Notes: generated by a model not told the origin, from the sequence alone. A stretch of DNA of 25,397 bases from DASUTB01 sp036374835 (GCA_036374835.1 DASUTB010000104.1:1-25397); one strand, 5' to 3'. Numbered from the stretch's first letter, positions 15,220-23,117 are shown. Made by a program: numbers and translations.

Positions 15220-16833
15220 ATGGCAACCAGGTTCGTGACCCACGTCATGAGGGACCGCCGGGGCGTGACCAGGTTCCTGCACGGCCCCGACGAGACCTGG
15301 TCCCCGCGGTCGGTGGCCGAGGTGATCGCCGACATCGAGTCGGGCACCCACCGCTACCTCGTAGCCGGGCCCGAGGGCGAAACCGACATCCACGTCGTCG
15401 ACGACCCACACGGCAAGTACCTGCGCACCGCCCGCGACGCCACGACCAGCAACAACCTGGACCTGCTGCCTCCGGCGCCGCGGCGGGAGCTGGAGCCCGA
15501 TGCCGCCGAGGAGATCGCGGCTTCCCAGATCATCGAGCCCGACAACACGAGCGCCAACATCGCCGAGGCGCAGGAGGCCAGGGTCAAGGACCCGCTGTGG
15601 TTCCTGGCCCGGCAGTGGCAGACCGGCGAGTTCGAGGCCGAGAACGGGGGCCGGCCGGCGCAGGCCCACGTGTCGTGGACCTCGTGGGCCCTTGACCGGC
15701 TGGTCCGGGGCGACACCGAGGACGCGCTCGACCCGCTGGACCCGCTCGAAGCGCGGGTCGAGGCGGAGCAGGACCAGGGCACGTCGCCGGCCTGGAGCGG
15801 CGAGCGACTGGAGTACCTGTTCGGCCTGCACGGCGCCGGCTGGCAACTCCACGCCGAGGAGTATCACGGCCGTGACCTGGACTGGTACCACTTCGACGTG
15901 GACGCCACCCCCGCCAGTCCGTCGGAGGGAACCACCCAGAGCCGGCGAGTCGTGCCAGCCGGCCTCGAGGTCACGGGCATGCCCCACCCGCGTTGGTGGC
16001 GCTTCGAGGAGACCGGCGACTACCTGGAAGACGCCACCGACCCCGAGCCCAACCTGCTGTCGCTGCTGATCCCCGAGTTCCTCTACCTCGACGCCGACAA
16101 CTGGTTCACCCTGCCGTTGGAGGAAGCCGTCGGGCACCTGCGCCGGATCGACGAAGTGACGATGGTCGACAGCTTCGGGGTGAGCACGCCGCTCCCGCCG
16201 GTCGCCGGCGGTGGCGCCTGGCGGCTCTTCTGCCTAAGCGCCGCCGACGGCGAGGCACTACCGGGCGAGCTGCTGTTCCTGCCAAACGTCCGCGGCGGCG
16301 TCGTCGAGGGCGAGGTGATCGAGGAGGTCGCCATCGTGCGCGACGAGGACGCCAACGTCGCATGGGCCGTGGAGAGGCTCTACTTCGACGAGGCCACCGG
16401 ACGGCCCCGACGCCGGGGCGACGAGCCGGCCACCGACGCGCCACCCGACGACGACGGCCCGGGGTTGCCCGATGACGTGCGCAACCTCCCCGCCTACCGG
16501 CTCACGTCAGGGGTGGCGCCCCACTGGGTCCCCTACGTCCCCCGGCGGATCGACGGGCAGGGCCCGAACCCGACCCAGGTGTACCTGCGGCGGGCCCGGT
16601 CGCAGGAGTCGGCCAGCGCAGCCGCTCCCCAGTACCGCGGCCGGGTCATCGCCGAGTCCTGGCGGCTCAACGAAGAGGAAGCACCGCGCACCGGCCTGCG
16701 CGTCCAGCGGCTGTGGCGGTTGGCCCGCGGCAGCGACGGCACCGCCCACGTCTGGATCGGCCGCCGGAAGGACCCGGCCCCACGCGAGCCGACCTCGGGC
16801 CTGACATTCGACTTTCTCGAAAGCTCATCGTGA
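15220..16833 (+). CDS. DUF3892 fused to a 'DPLWxLARQWQ' uncharacterised domain (537 aa)
   Basis: Residues 2-83 match DUF3892: RFVTHVMRDRRG, TWSPRSVAEVIADIESG, HVVDDPHGKYLRTARD and NNLDLLP. The remaining 450 residues belong to an unnamed family I recall by the motif DPLWFLARQWQTGEFEAENGG (124-144), then AIVRDEDANVAWAVERLYFD (about 370-388). The C-terminal block combines PHWVPYVPRR, EEEAPRTGLRVQRLWRLARG and WIGRRKDPAPREPTSGLTFDFLE, and it ends 4 residues before the stop, so the protein looks complete. ATG 15220 is chosen over the open frame from 15142 because GAGGAG lies 7 bases upstream and DUF3892 begins right there. No signal peptide. It is divergent from the protease operon. Since relatives of this domain and of the minus-strand genes recur together in memory, it probably belongs to the same system. 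Function unknown. Confidence 0.88.
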   Translation: MATRFVTHVMRDRRGVTRFLHGPDETWSPRSVAEVIADIESGTHRYLVAGPEGETDIHVVDDPHGKYLRTARDATTSNNLDLLPPAPRRELEPDAAEEIAASQIIEPDNTSANIAEAQEARVKDPLWFLARQWQTGEFEAENGGRPAQAHVSWTSWALDRLVRGDTEDALDPLDPLEARVEAEQDQGTSPAWSGERLEYLFGLHGAGWQLHAEEYHGRDLDWYHFDVDATPASPSEGTTQSRRVVPAGLEVTGMPHPRWWRFEETGDYLEDATDPEPNLLSLLIPEFLYLDADNWFTLPLEEAVGHLRRIDEVTMVDSFGVSTPLPPVAGGGAWRLFCLSAADGEALPGELLFLPNVRGGVVEGEVIEEVAIVRDEDANVAWAVERLYFDEATGRPRRRGDEPATDAPPDDDGPGLPDDVRNLPAYRLTSGVAPHWVPYVPRRIDGQGPNPTQVYLRRARSQESASAAAPQYRGRVIAESWRLNEEEAPRTGLRVQRLWRLARGSDGTAHVWIGRRKDPAPREPTSGLTFDFLESSS

Positions 16834-17022
16834 CCGCTGTCCATCGGCTAACCGGCCGCGCAGAACATCCTGCGACTGCCTCACAACCGGTTCACGCGGA
16901 CTCGCACCTTGCCGTCTCGTCGCTTGACTTGTCCGGCCTGCCACCTGCAGCTGACCCGTTCAGACGCAGCCGGCAGTGCCGGCACCATCCGGCGCGAACG
17001 TGGCAGATCGCTGACAACGATC

Positions 17023-17056
17023 AAAAGGCCGGCCATCCTGTCTGGATGACCGGCCT
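17023..17056 (-). terminator. Intrinsic terminator of tRNA-fMet
   Basis: Arms at 17026-17038 and 17044-17056 form a 13-bp stem with a 5-base loop. The one imperfect pair becomes G.U in RNA copied in the minus direction, and the stem is then followed by UUUU (17026-17023). It lies 17 bases past the tRNA 3' end. In the plus direction it could also slow transcription leaving the DUF3892-fusion gene. No other structure was seen in 16834-17022 beyond a small GCCGGC repeat. Confidence 0.75.
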
Positions 17057-17072
17057 CTGACCTGCGGTTACG

Positions 17073-17149
17073 TGGTAGCGGGGGGAGGATTTGAACCTCC
17101 GACCTCTGGGTTATGAGCCCAGCGAGCTACCGAACTGCTCCACCCCGCG
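17073..17149 (-). tRNA. Initiator tRNA-fMet (CAU), CCA encoded
   Basis: 77 bases including an encoded CCA. The anticodon loop CTCATAA carries CAT. Initiator marks are present: 5' C1 opposite T72 (no pair), three consecutive G:C pairs in the anticodon stem (CTGGG/CCCAG), and the A11:T24 pair in the D stem (GAGC/GCTC). The T arm reads GGAGG-TTCAAAT-CCTCC. This makes it the formyl-methionine initiator rather than the elongator Met or Ile2 tRNA. Confidence 0.96.
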
Positions 17150-17160
17150 TCGCATTGATT

Positions 17161-17189
17161 AGTTTACGGGACGCCCGGTGATGCACCAA
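17161..17189 (-). promoter_or_regulatory. Promoter of tRNA-fMet
   Basis: Read on the minus strand, TTGGTG (17189-17184) and TAAACT (17166-17161) are separated by 17 bases. The -10 fits the actinobacterial TANNNT pattern; the -35 is weak past TTG. Transcription would start a few bases before the mature tRNA 5' end at 17149. Confidence 0.55.
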
Positions 17190-17207
17190 ATCGGCGCGCC
17201 ACCCCAA

Positions 17208-17263
17208 CAGGCGTCGCGACATCACACCATGGCTGCATGCATGGTGTGATGTCGCTACGCCTG
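17208..17263. repeat. Long near-perfect inverted repeat, likely terminator of the UPF0182 gene
   Basis: Inner arms at 17216-17231 and 17240-17255 pair over 16 bp without error around the 8-base loop GCTGCATG. After one C/T mismatch the outer 7 bases (17208-17214 with 17257-17263) pair too, giving 23 bp in all. It begins 21 bases after the UPF0182 stop, which suits a terminator, but no T-run follows on either strand. A dyad bound by a protein is the alternative. Confidence 0.6.
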
Positions 17264-17283
17264 CCGAACGTGATCGAACGACG

Positions 17284-20277
17284 TCACTCCTGTTGCGCCA
17301 CGAGCTCTTCGAGGATCCGGCCGAGCTCTTCGATCGCCTCGCCGTAGGCGGCCCAGTCGCCCTGTTGCTGGGCTTCCAGCGCGTCCTGGTAGGCCTGGTT
17401 GGCCGCGTCGATCAGCTCCTGATCGCCGCCGGTGGCCGGCGGGGACGGTGGTGCGGTCGGCTCCTCCGTAGCGGCTTCGCCCTCGTCGGCGCCTTCCTCG
17501 GGCTCGGCTGTGCCCTCCTCCGGGTCGACGTCGCCTTCTTCGGTCTCGATCGTGTCGGGGACGAAGCCCTCTCCGGTGTCGACACCGGCTTCCCCGCCGA
17601 ACACCTGGTCAAGCGCCTCCTGCAGGGTCGGCGCGAAGCCGATGTTCGAGCCGAACGACACGAGCACGCGCTGCAGCAGCGGGAACTGCGCCTCGCCGCC
17701 GGTGGCGCGCTGCTGGTAGATCGGCTGCACATACATCAGCCCGCCGCCGACCGGAAGCGTCAGCAGGTTACCCGCGACCGTTTCCGAGTCGCCGGAACGC
17801 AGCAGCGAGAGCACCTCGGCGACCTCCGGCTCCGCCTCGAACGTGTTCGCCACCTGTTCGGGACCTTGGATCTGCGTCTCCGACGGCAATCGCAACAGGC
17901 GCATCTCGCCGTAGTTCTCGTGTTGCGCGTCGGCGTTGACCGCCAGGAACCCGGCGAGGTTCTGGCGTGCTCGCGGCGTGTAGGTCGTCGTCAGCGAGAA
18001 GATCGCCTCGTCCCGCTGCGGCATCTGGATGCTCTGGTAGTACGCCGGCTGAGCCGTCTCGGTAGTTGCCGCCGGATCGTTCGGCACGAACCACTGGTCC
18101 TGGCCCTCGTAGAACGTCTCAGCCTCGGTGACGTGATACGAGGTCAAGACCTCACGCTGGATCTTGAACAGGTCCTGCGGGTAGCGCAGGTGCGCCATCA
18201 GATCCTCCGGGATGGCGTCGTACGGCTCGACGGAGTCGGGGAAGACGTCCATCCAGGCCCGCAGTACCGGGTCGTTCGAGTCCCACTCGTACAGCGCGAC
18301 CGTGCCGTCATAGGCATCCACGGTGACTTTCACCGAGTTGCGGATGTAGTTGATGTGGTCTTGCGGCTGCGCAACCACACCCGGAACCACGGTGCGCGAG
18401 TCGGACGTCGCCTCCTCCATCGAGACACGGTGCGAGTACGGGTACGAGTTGAACGTGGTGTATCCGTCCAGGATCCACACGATGCGCTCGTCCACCACGG
18501 CCGGGAACGGGTCGCCGTCTACGTGCAGCCACGGAGCGACCTTCTCGAGTCGGTCCCGGGGGTTACGGTCGTAGAGGATCTTGGATTCCTCGTTGACCCG
18601 GTCGGTGAGCAGGATGCTCGTCGCCTGGAACTTTGTGGCGTAGAGCAGCTTGTTGAAGAACGACCCGATCTCGACGCCGCCCGCGCCGTCGTAGATGTTG
18701 CGGCGATCCTCGCCGGCGTCGTCCTCGCCGCCGCCAAGTGGAACGTCGAACTCGACGGGGTCGGTTCCCTCCGGCGCGCCCACGATCGAGTAGTCGGGCG
18801 AGTTCTCGCCGTAGTAGATGCGCGGCTCGTAGTCCCCGAGCTCGTCAGAGATATCACCGCGCGGCGGCAGGTCCTCCTCGGCGTAGACCGGAGCACCGCT
18901 TGGCTGGCGCTCGTTGCCGTAGGCGGCCACGACTCCGTAGCCGTGCGTATAGGTCGTGTGCTCGTTGATCCAGGTCTGCTGACCCTCGGGCAGCCGGTTC
19001 AGATCGATCTCACGGGCCGTGATCACGACGTCGCGCGATTCGCCGTCGATTTCATACCGGTCGATGTCGAGCGACTCCGGGAAGGCGTAGAAACCACGGA
19101 CCTGCTGGTCCTGGGTGAACGACGGCGATACGACGTCAGGGTCGATCAGCCGGATGCCCGGAATGCTCTCGGCGTAGTCCTCGAGCTGGCCGCGCTGGAC
19201 GTCCGTCGTCGCCTGGTAGAACTCCGCTTCGACATCGGCCACTCCGTACGCCGCCCGCGTCGCGTCGATGTTCTCCTGGATGAAGGGGCGCTCGCGGGAC
19301 GCCTCGCTCGGGCTCACCTGGAACTGCTGGACGAGGAAGGGCCACAGTCCGCTGAGCAGGATCGCCGAGATCGCCAGCAGGCCGAGTGAGATGCCCGGCA
19401 GCATCCAGTTGCGCATCCACACGTTGACGAAGAACAGGATGGCGCAGATCAGCGCAATGAAGATCAGGATGGTCTTGGCCGGCAGCGTCGCGTTGACGTC
19501 CGCGTACTGCGCACCGGTGAACGGCGCTTCGCCGACCTGACCTTCCTTGATCAACAGGTCGAACCGGTCGAGCCAGTAGGCGACGGCCTTGAGCAGCACG
19601 AACAGCCCGATGAGGACCGACAGGTGCGCCTGCGCCGGCTTGGTGACCTTCTCCCCCGGCGTCTGCAGCCGGACGGCGCCGTAGATGTAGTGCGTGACGA
19701 CGGCGGTGATCAGGCCGATCGTCACAGCGCCGAACCCGAAGCTGACCAGGAAGCGCCACCACGGATAGTCGAACGCGAAGAACGAGATGTCGATGTTGAA
19801 CTGCGGGTCCGTCGCGTCGAAGTCGTGGCCGTTGCGCCACAGCAGGAACGTGTCCCAGTTGGACGACGCGCTCCCGCCGGCGATCAGCCCGACGAGGATC
19901 GCGGCGCCGATCACCACCCAGCGGCGCACCGGGTCGATGGCATCGCGATATCGGTCGAGGCTCTGCTGCTCGACGCTCATCGGCCGGTACCGCGGCCGCA
20001 TGCGGAAAGCGAGCAGCGCATTGACGACGACGGCCGCGGCCATGATGAGGCCGCCGAGGATGAACAAACCGGACTGGGTCAGCAGCCTCGTCGACCACAC
20101 ATCCGTATAACCGACCGCGTCGAACCAGAGGCGTTCGGTCCATAGCGACGTGAACACTCCGTATGCGATCGCCAGCGCCGCCAGAATAATCAGGGTGGGG
20201 ACGAGTGCCCGCGTGCGGCGCGAGCCTGACGTGCGTCCACGGAACGGGTCGGCGGGGCGAGGAAATTCCTGACTCAC
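17284..20277 (-). CDS. UPF0182 family integral membrane protein
   Basis: A 997-residue protein, the usual length for this actinobacterial family. About seven transmembrane helices fall in the first 325 residues (near 25-45, 69-92, 120-138, 176-200, 222-242, 268-290 and 297-320). A large domain predicted to be outside follows (about 330-900). Recognisable family stretches include LWTERLWFDAVGYTDVWSTRL (45-65), DPQFNIDISFFAFDYPWWRF, and RNYIRNSVKVTVDAYDGTVALYEWD-like sequence (here NYIRNSVKVTVDAYDGTVALY). The C-terminal 100 residues hold a Glu/Pro/Ala-rich linker and a helical end. The start is GTG 20277; a -10-like TAGTTT ends 7 bases before it and there is no good ribosome site, so a leaderless mRNA is likely. 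It is divergent from the PPA1309 gene. Function is not established; a mycobacterial counterpart is Rv3193c (from memory). Confidence 0.95.
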   Translation of the reverse strand: MSQEFPRPADPFRGRTSGSRRTRALVPTLIILAALAIAYGVFTSLWTERLWFDAVGYTDVWSTRLLTQSGLFILGGLIMAAAVVVNALLAFRMRPRYRPMSVEQQSLDRYRDAIDPVRRWVVIGAAILVGLIAGGSASSNWDTFLLWRNGHDFDATDPQFNIDISFFAFDYPWWRFLVSFGFGAVTIGLITAVVTHYIYGAVRLQTPGEKVTKPAQAHLSVLIGLFVLLKAVAYWLDRFDLLIKEGQVGEAPFTGAQYADVNATLPAKTILIFIALICAILFFVNVWMRNWMLPGISLGLLAISAILLSGLWPFLVQQFQVSPSEASRERPFIQENIDATRAAYGVADVEAEFYQATTDVQRGQLEDYAESIPGIRLIDPDVVSPSFTQDQQVRGFYAFPESLDIDRYEIDGESRDVVITAREIDLNRLPEGQQTWINEHTTYTHGYGVVAAYGNERQPSGAPVYAEEDLPPRGDISDELGDYEPRIYYGENSPDYSIVGAPEGTDPVEFDVPLGGGEDDAGEDRRNIYDGAGGVEIGSFFNKLLYATKFQATSILLTDRVNEESKILYDRNPRDRLEKVAPWLHVDGDPFPAVVDERIVWILDGYTTFNSYPYSHRVSMEEATSDSRTVVPGVVAQPQDHINYIRNSVKVTVDAYDGTVALYEWDSNDPVLRAWMDVFPDSVEPYDAIPEDLMAHLRYPQDLFKIQREVLTSYHVTEAETFYEGQDQWFVPNDPAATTETAQPAYYQSIQMPQRDEAIFSLTTTYTPRARQNLAGFLAVNADAQHENYGEMRLLRLPSETQIQGPEQVANTFEAEPEVAEVLSLLRSGDSETVAGNLLTLPVGGGLMYVQPIYQQRATGGEAQFPLLQRVLVSFGSNIGFAPTLQEALDQVFGGEAGVDTGEGFVPDTIETEEGDVDPEEGTAEPEEGADEGEAATEEPTAPPSPPATGGDQELIDAANQAYQDALEAQQQGDWAAYGEAIEELGRILEELVAQQE

Positions 20278-20284
20278 GCCCCGT

Positions 20285-20313
20285 AAACTATCTCACCTGC
20301 TGATCAGGTTCCC
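20285..20313 (-). promoter_or_regulatory. Candidate promoter of UPF0182 (ECF-like or leaderless sigma-70-like)
   Basis: On the minus strand GGGAAC (20313-20308) is followed after 19 bases by GTT (20288-20286), close to the GGAAC/T ... GTT pattern of SigE/SigH/SigR-type ECF sigma factors. The same place also offers TAGTTT (20290-20285) as a housekeeping -10, seven bases before the GTG. Either reading puts the transcript start at or next to the start codon. Confidence 0.4.
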
Positions 20314-20352
20314 ACGGTGGCCGGTTCGGATTTTGCATGGGAGCATGCTGCG

Positions 20353-20889
20353 ATGGCCACGCAGCACCCATCGTCGACCGAATTGAACCGGGCGATCAAC
20401 GAGATCGAGCAACATGTCGGCGCCGACGGCTGGGATCAGCCTCCCCGGCTCTACGCGTTGGCCGAGGCCGACGAACTTCTCCGGCGCGCCCCCGCTCTTG
20501 CAGCCGAACTCGGCATCGAACCGTCCGAGTCGGCCGAACCGACGCTGATTCCGATCGAGCAGGAGCTACCGGAAACGTCGCTGGAGGAACTCCTTTCCAC
20601 GATCAGCTGGCCCGAAGGAGTGGTCGGCGCGGCTCTTGCGGTCGAACGCATCGTGCTGCCCGAAGGTGTCGAGGAGTCCGTCCCCGCCGACACCGACGTG
20701 AACGAATGGGCGCAGCAGCATCCGGAGCGCACGGACGTCCGGATCGTGGCCGCAGCACTGCGCGCCGGGCCACGGGCGTCGGTCCTTCGGGTGCGCGGGC
20801 ACGAGTCCGATACCGACCTGATCCGGGATCCGGAGTTCACGCCGGACCTGTGCGCGGCCCTCGCCGAGACGTTAACCGCAGCTGGGTAG
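20353..20889 (+). CDS. PPA1309 family protein
   Basis: A 178-residue acidic soluble protein with the arrangement of the PPA1309 family. The start is MATQHPSSTELNRAINEIEQHVGADGWDQPPRLYALAEADELL. A middle ISWPEGVVGAALAVERIVLPEGVE (about 83-105), EWAQQHPERTDVRIVAAALRAGPRASVLRVRGHESD and a terminal DPEFTPDLCAALAETL follow. No catalytic motif is seen and the function is unknown. The frame is open from GTG 20317, but ATG 20353, with GGGAG 9 bases upstream, gives the family N-terminus. Its last 18 bases overlap the end of the convergent PDZ-Lon gene. The pairing with PDZ-Lon and UPF0182 is a common actinobacterial order. Confidence 0.88.
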   Translation: MATQHPSSTELNRAINEIEQHVGADGWDQPPRLYALAEADELLRRAPALAAELGIEPSESAEPTLIPIEQELPETSLEELLSTISWPEGVVGAALAVERIVLPEGVEESVPADTDVNEWAQQHPERTDVRIVAAALRAGPRASVLRVRGHESDTDLIRDPEFTPDLCAALAETLTAAG

Positions 20890-21918
20890 GCCGGCCTCTT
20901 CGCCGGCGGCGGCGGCCTCGACGGCGGCGATCGCGTCGTCCAGCATGTCGACGCTGACGATCTGCATGTCGTGGGCGGCGGCGCCGGGCACGTCGTCGCA
21001 GTTCTCCACCGGCGCAAGGAACAGGTCGGCGCCCTCGTTCGCCGCGGCCGCGATCTTCTGCTGGATTCCGCCGATCGGCCCGACGTCACCGTCGCCGGTG
21101 ATCTCCCCGGTGCCGGCGACATGCAGACCGTCGAGCAAGGCGCCCGGCGTCAGCGTGTCGTAGATCGCCAGCGCGAAGACCATGCCGGCGCTCGGCCCGC
21201 CGATCCGGTCGTCGATCGTGACGTTGATATCGACCGGAAATTCGTAACCGGCGACCGGCGCGAAACCGACGAAGGCATGGTCGCCGTTCTCAGCCTCCGT
21301 CGTCACGATGTCGAGCACGACCTCTTCCCCGGACCGGTCGATCACGAACTCGATCTCGTCACCGGGTGCGTGGGCCTGCACGACCTCGACGACGTCCTCG
21401 GGTTGCTCGATCGACGTGCCGTCGACCTCCAGCAGCTCGTCCCCCGGCATCAGGTTGCCGTCGGCGGGCATGTCCTCGAGCACCATGTCCACGAGCACCG
21501 TCCCCGGCACGTCGTAGCCGAGATGGCGCAACGCGGCGGCCTTGGCATCGTCCTGCGACCGCTGCAACATGGCGGCGTTCTGCTCGCGGCGCTGCTCGGC
21601 CGTCAGGTCCGGCGGGTAGATCAGATCCCGCGGGAAGATCGCCCGCTCGTCGTCCATCCAGGCCCGCAGTGCGGTGAACACGTCCACCTGGCCGTCCACC
21701 GGTGTGATGCCGACGGTGGTCAGATCGAGCTCACCGTCGGTCGGATAGGTCTCGGCTCCGTCCACTTCGATGACCGGGACGCCGTCCTGCTCACCGAGCG
21801 TGTCCTCCGTCGGGCCCGGCGAGTAGACCACGTACGGCACGGGCAGGAGCGAGGCGACCGCGATCAGCGCGACCAGCAGGGCCCCGGTGACGGCGAGCGT
21901 CAGAGTACGGCGGCTCAT
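20872..21918 (-). CDS. PDZ domain / Lon-like serine protease (YlbL type)
   Basis: A 348-residue membrane-anchored protease. One N-terminal transmembrane helix (about 8-26) is followed by the family segment PVPYVVYSPGPTEDTLG. A PDZ domain lies at about 133-212, with VLEDMPADGNLMPGDELLEVDG visible. The S16 (Lon) protease domain follows: nucleophile Ser243 in GGPSAGM, and Lys288 in GGIQQKIAAA as the other half of the Ser-Lys dyad; the 45-residue spacing is normal. The active site should face outside the membrane. The ATG 21918 has only a distant AAGGA. It is convergent with PPA1309 (18-base overlap) and lies 68 bases downstream of the SDR gene on the same strand, so the two may be co-transcribed. 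The natural substrate is unknown. Confidence 0.93.
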   Translation of the reverse strand: MSRRTLTLAVTGALLVALIAVASLLPVPYVVYSPGPTEDTLGEQDGVPVIEVDGAETYPTDGELDLTTVGITPVDGQVDVFTALRAWMDDERAIFPRDLIYPPDLTAEQRREQNAAMLQRSQDDAKAAALRHLGYDVPGTVLVDMVLEDMPADGNLMPGDELLEVDGTSIEQPEDVVEVVQAHAPGDEIEFVIDRSGEEVVLDIVTTEAENGDHAFVGFAPVAGYEFPVDINVTIDDRIGGPSAGMVFALAIYDTLTPGALLDGLHVAGTGEITGDGDVGPIGGIQQKIAAAANEGADLFLAPVENCDDVPGAAAHDMQIVSVDMLDDAIAAVEAAAAGEEAGLPSCG

Positions 21919-21986
21919 CGAAGTTGTGTGTCCTTGGGTTGAGAAGGCGATGCAGCATCAAGGGTACGGAAGCCGGCGTCCAGCTC

Positions 21987-23117
21987 CTATTTCCGACGGC
22001 GCGCCCGCCGGACGGCCGCCGCCGTTCCGATGACCGCGGCCGCGGCTCCGGCGGCGCCGATCGTGGCCGCGGTCTCCTTGCGGCCGATGCGGCGCGACGC
22101 GACGGCGTGCCGTCCCGCCACCTCGTCCAGCAACGCTTCCAGCGCCGTCGCGTTGTCGTATTCGGGACGCCAGCCCGCCTTGCGAATCCGCTCGGACGCC
22201 ACCGCCCACGGATACGTGACGTACCGCAACTCGCTGGCCGGCACCGGCGTGATCCCCAGCCGGTGCATCCGAGTCACGGCGCCGAACGCGACCGACTCGG
22301 GTAGCTCGATACTGGCGCGTCCACTGAGCGCTTCCACCTCGTGCTGGTTGAGCCAGCCCTCGCAGCCGACCGTCACCGGACCATCGAGATCCTCCATCAC
22401 GACCAGTTCCAGCGCGGACACGAGGTCGTCGACGTGGCAGAACTGCCACGCCGGCCGGCTGCCGCGCACCACCATCAGGCGGGGAGCTTCGAAATGCCTG
22501 GTCAGCACGGTGTCGATGCCGGGACCGACGAGTGCGGCGGGACGCACGACCGTCACCGCCATACCCGGGTGGGTCGACGGAGCCGTGGCACACAGCGCTT
22601 CGATGTCGAGAAGTTCGCTGATCATGCCGCCGTCCGCGGTCGCGCGCAGCGGCGCGTCGTCGTCCAGCGGCATCGGGTTGTCGGCATGCGCGCCGTAGAC
22701 CATCGCGCTCGTTATGACCACCACCCGGCCGACCCCGGCAGCGGCCGCGGCGGTGAGCACGGTCTGGGCGCCACGCAGGTTTCCACCGGCGGGTGCAGGC
22801 CGTGCTCCACCTGGCTGTGACCTGCCCTTGCCGGGTTGCCGTTCGCCACCGAGGCCGGTCCGCACGCCCGCGTGCACTACGGTGTCGCAGCCGTCGAAGC
22901 GGGTGACGATCGCCGGGTCGGTCTGGTCGAGCACCCGCCACGTCACGCCCTCCAGATCCCCGCGTTCGCTGTCGATCGCCACGACGCGCCTGACGTCGGT
23001 CCGTGCGGCTAGGCCGGCGGCAATGCCGCGGCCGGGTCCGGACGCGGCACCGACGACGGCGACGACCGGGCCCTGCGGGTTGCGCCGAACGCGAACCGCC
23101 TCGGCCTGCTTTGCCAC
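21987..23117 (-). CDS. Atypical NAD(P)-binding SDR / NAD-dependent epimerase-like protein
   Basis: A 376-residue extended SDR. The Rossmann glycine motif is GAASGPGRG (23-31), an acidic residue ends the second strand (AIDSERGD), and DTVVHAG (78-84) and ITSAMVYG (135-142) follow the epimerase plan. The catalytic YxxxK is not intact: four residues after Tyr141 is Ala145, and the helix where epimerases carry YxxxK reads GGMISELLDIEAL. A Gly/Pro/Arg-rich insertion (about 86-112) replaces the usual short loop after the VHxA motif. The C-terminus has one hydrophobic helix followed by RRARRRK, suggesting a membrane tail. GTG 23117 has AGGAGG 8 bases upstream. It may have lost dehydrogenase or epimerase chemistry while still binding a nucleotide. 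It is divergent from the DUF2342 gene; no substrate is evident. Confidence 0.85.
   Translation of the reverse strand: MAKQAEAVRVRRNPQGPVVAVVGAASGPGRGIAAGLAARTDVRRVVAIDSERGDLEGVTWRVLDQTDPAIVTRFDGCDTVVHAGVRTGLGGERQPGKGRSQPGGARPAPAGGNLRGAQTVLTAAAAAGVGRVVVITSAMVYGAHADNPMPLDDDAPLRATADGGMISELLDIEALCATAPSTHPGMAVTVVRPAALVGPGIDTVLTRHFEAPRLMVVRGSRPAWQFCHVDDLVSALELVVMEDLDGPVTVGCEGWLNQHEVEALSGRASIELPESVAFGAVTRMHRLGITPVPASELRYVTYPWAVASERIRKAGWRPEYDNATALEALLDEVAGRHAVASRRIGRKETAATIGAAGAAAAVIGTAAAVRRARRRK

Noticed and set aside
2300..16833. Phage tail or contractile injection system cluster
   Set aside because: No sheath, tube, baseplate, tape-measure or AAA+ ATPase motif was recognised in any of the five proteins, so the size and number of genes alone do not support it.
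17073..17097. Attachment-site duplication of the tRNA-fMet 3' end
   Set aside because: No second copy of the tRNA 3' segment was found by eye in the window and no integrase gene is present.
17293..19389. Long plus-strand frame (698 codons) opposite UPF0182
   Set aside because: It is a mirror of the real gene caused by high GC at third positions. The protein is Val/Arg/Leu-rich without any motif, and there is no suitable ribosome site.
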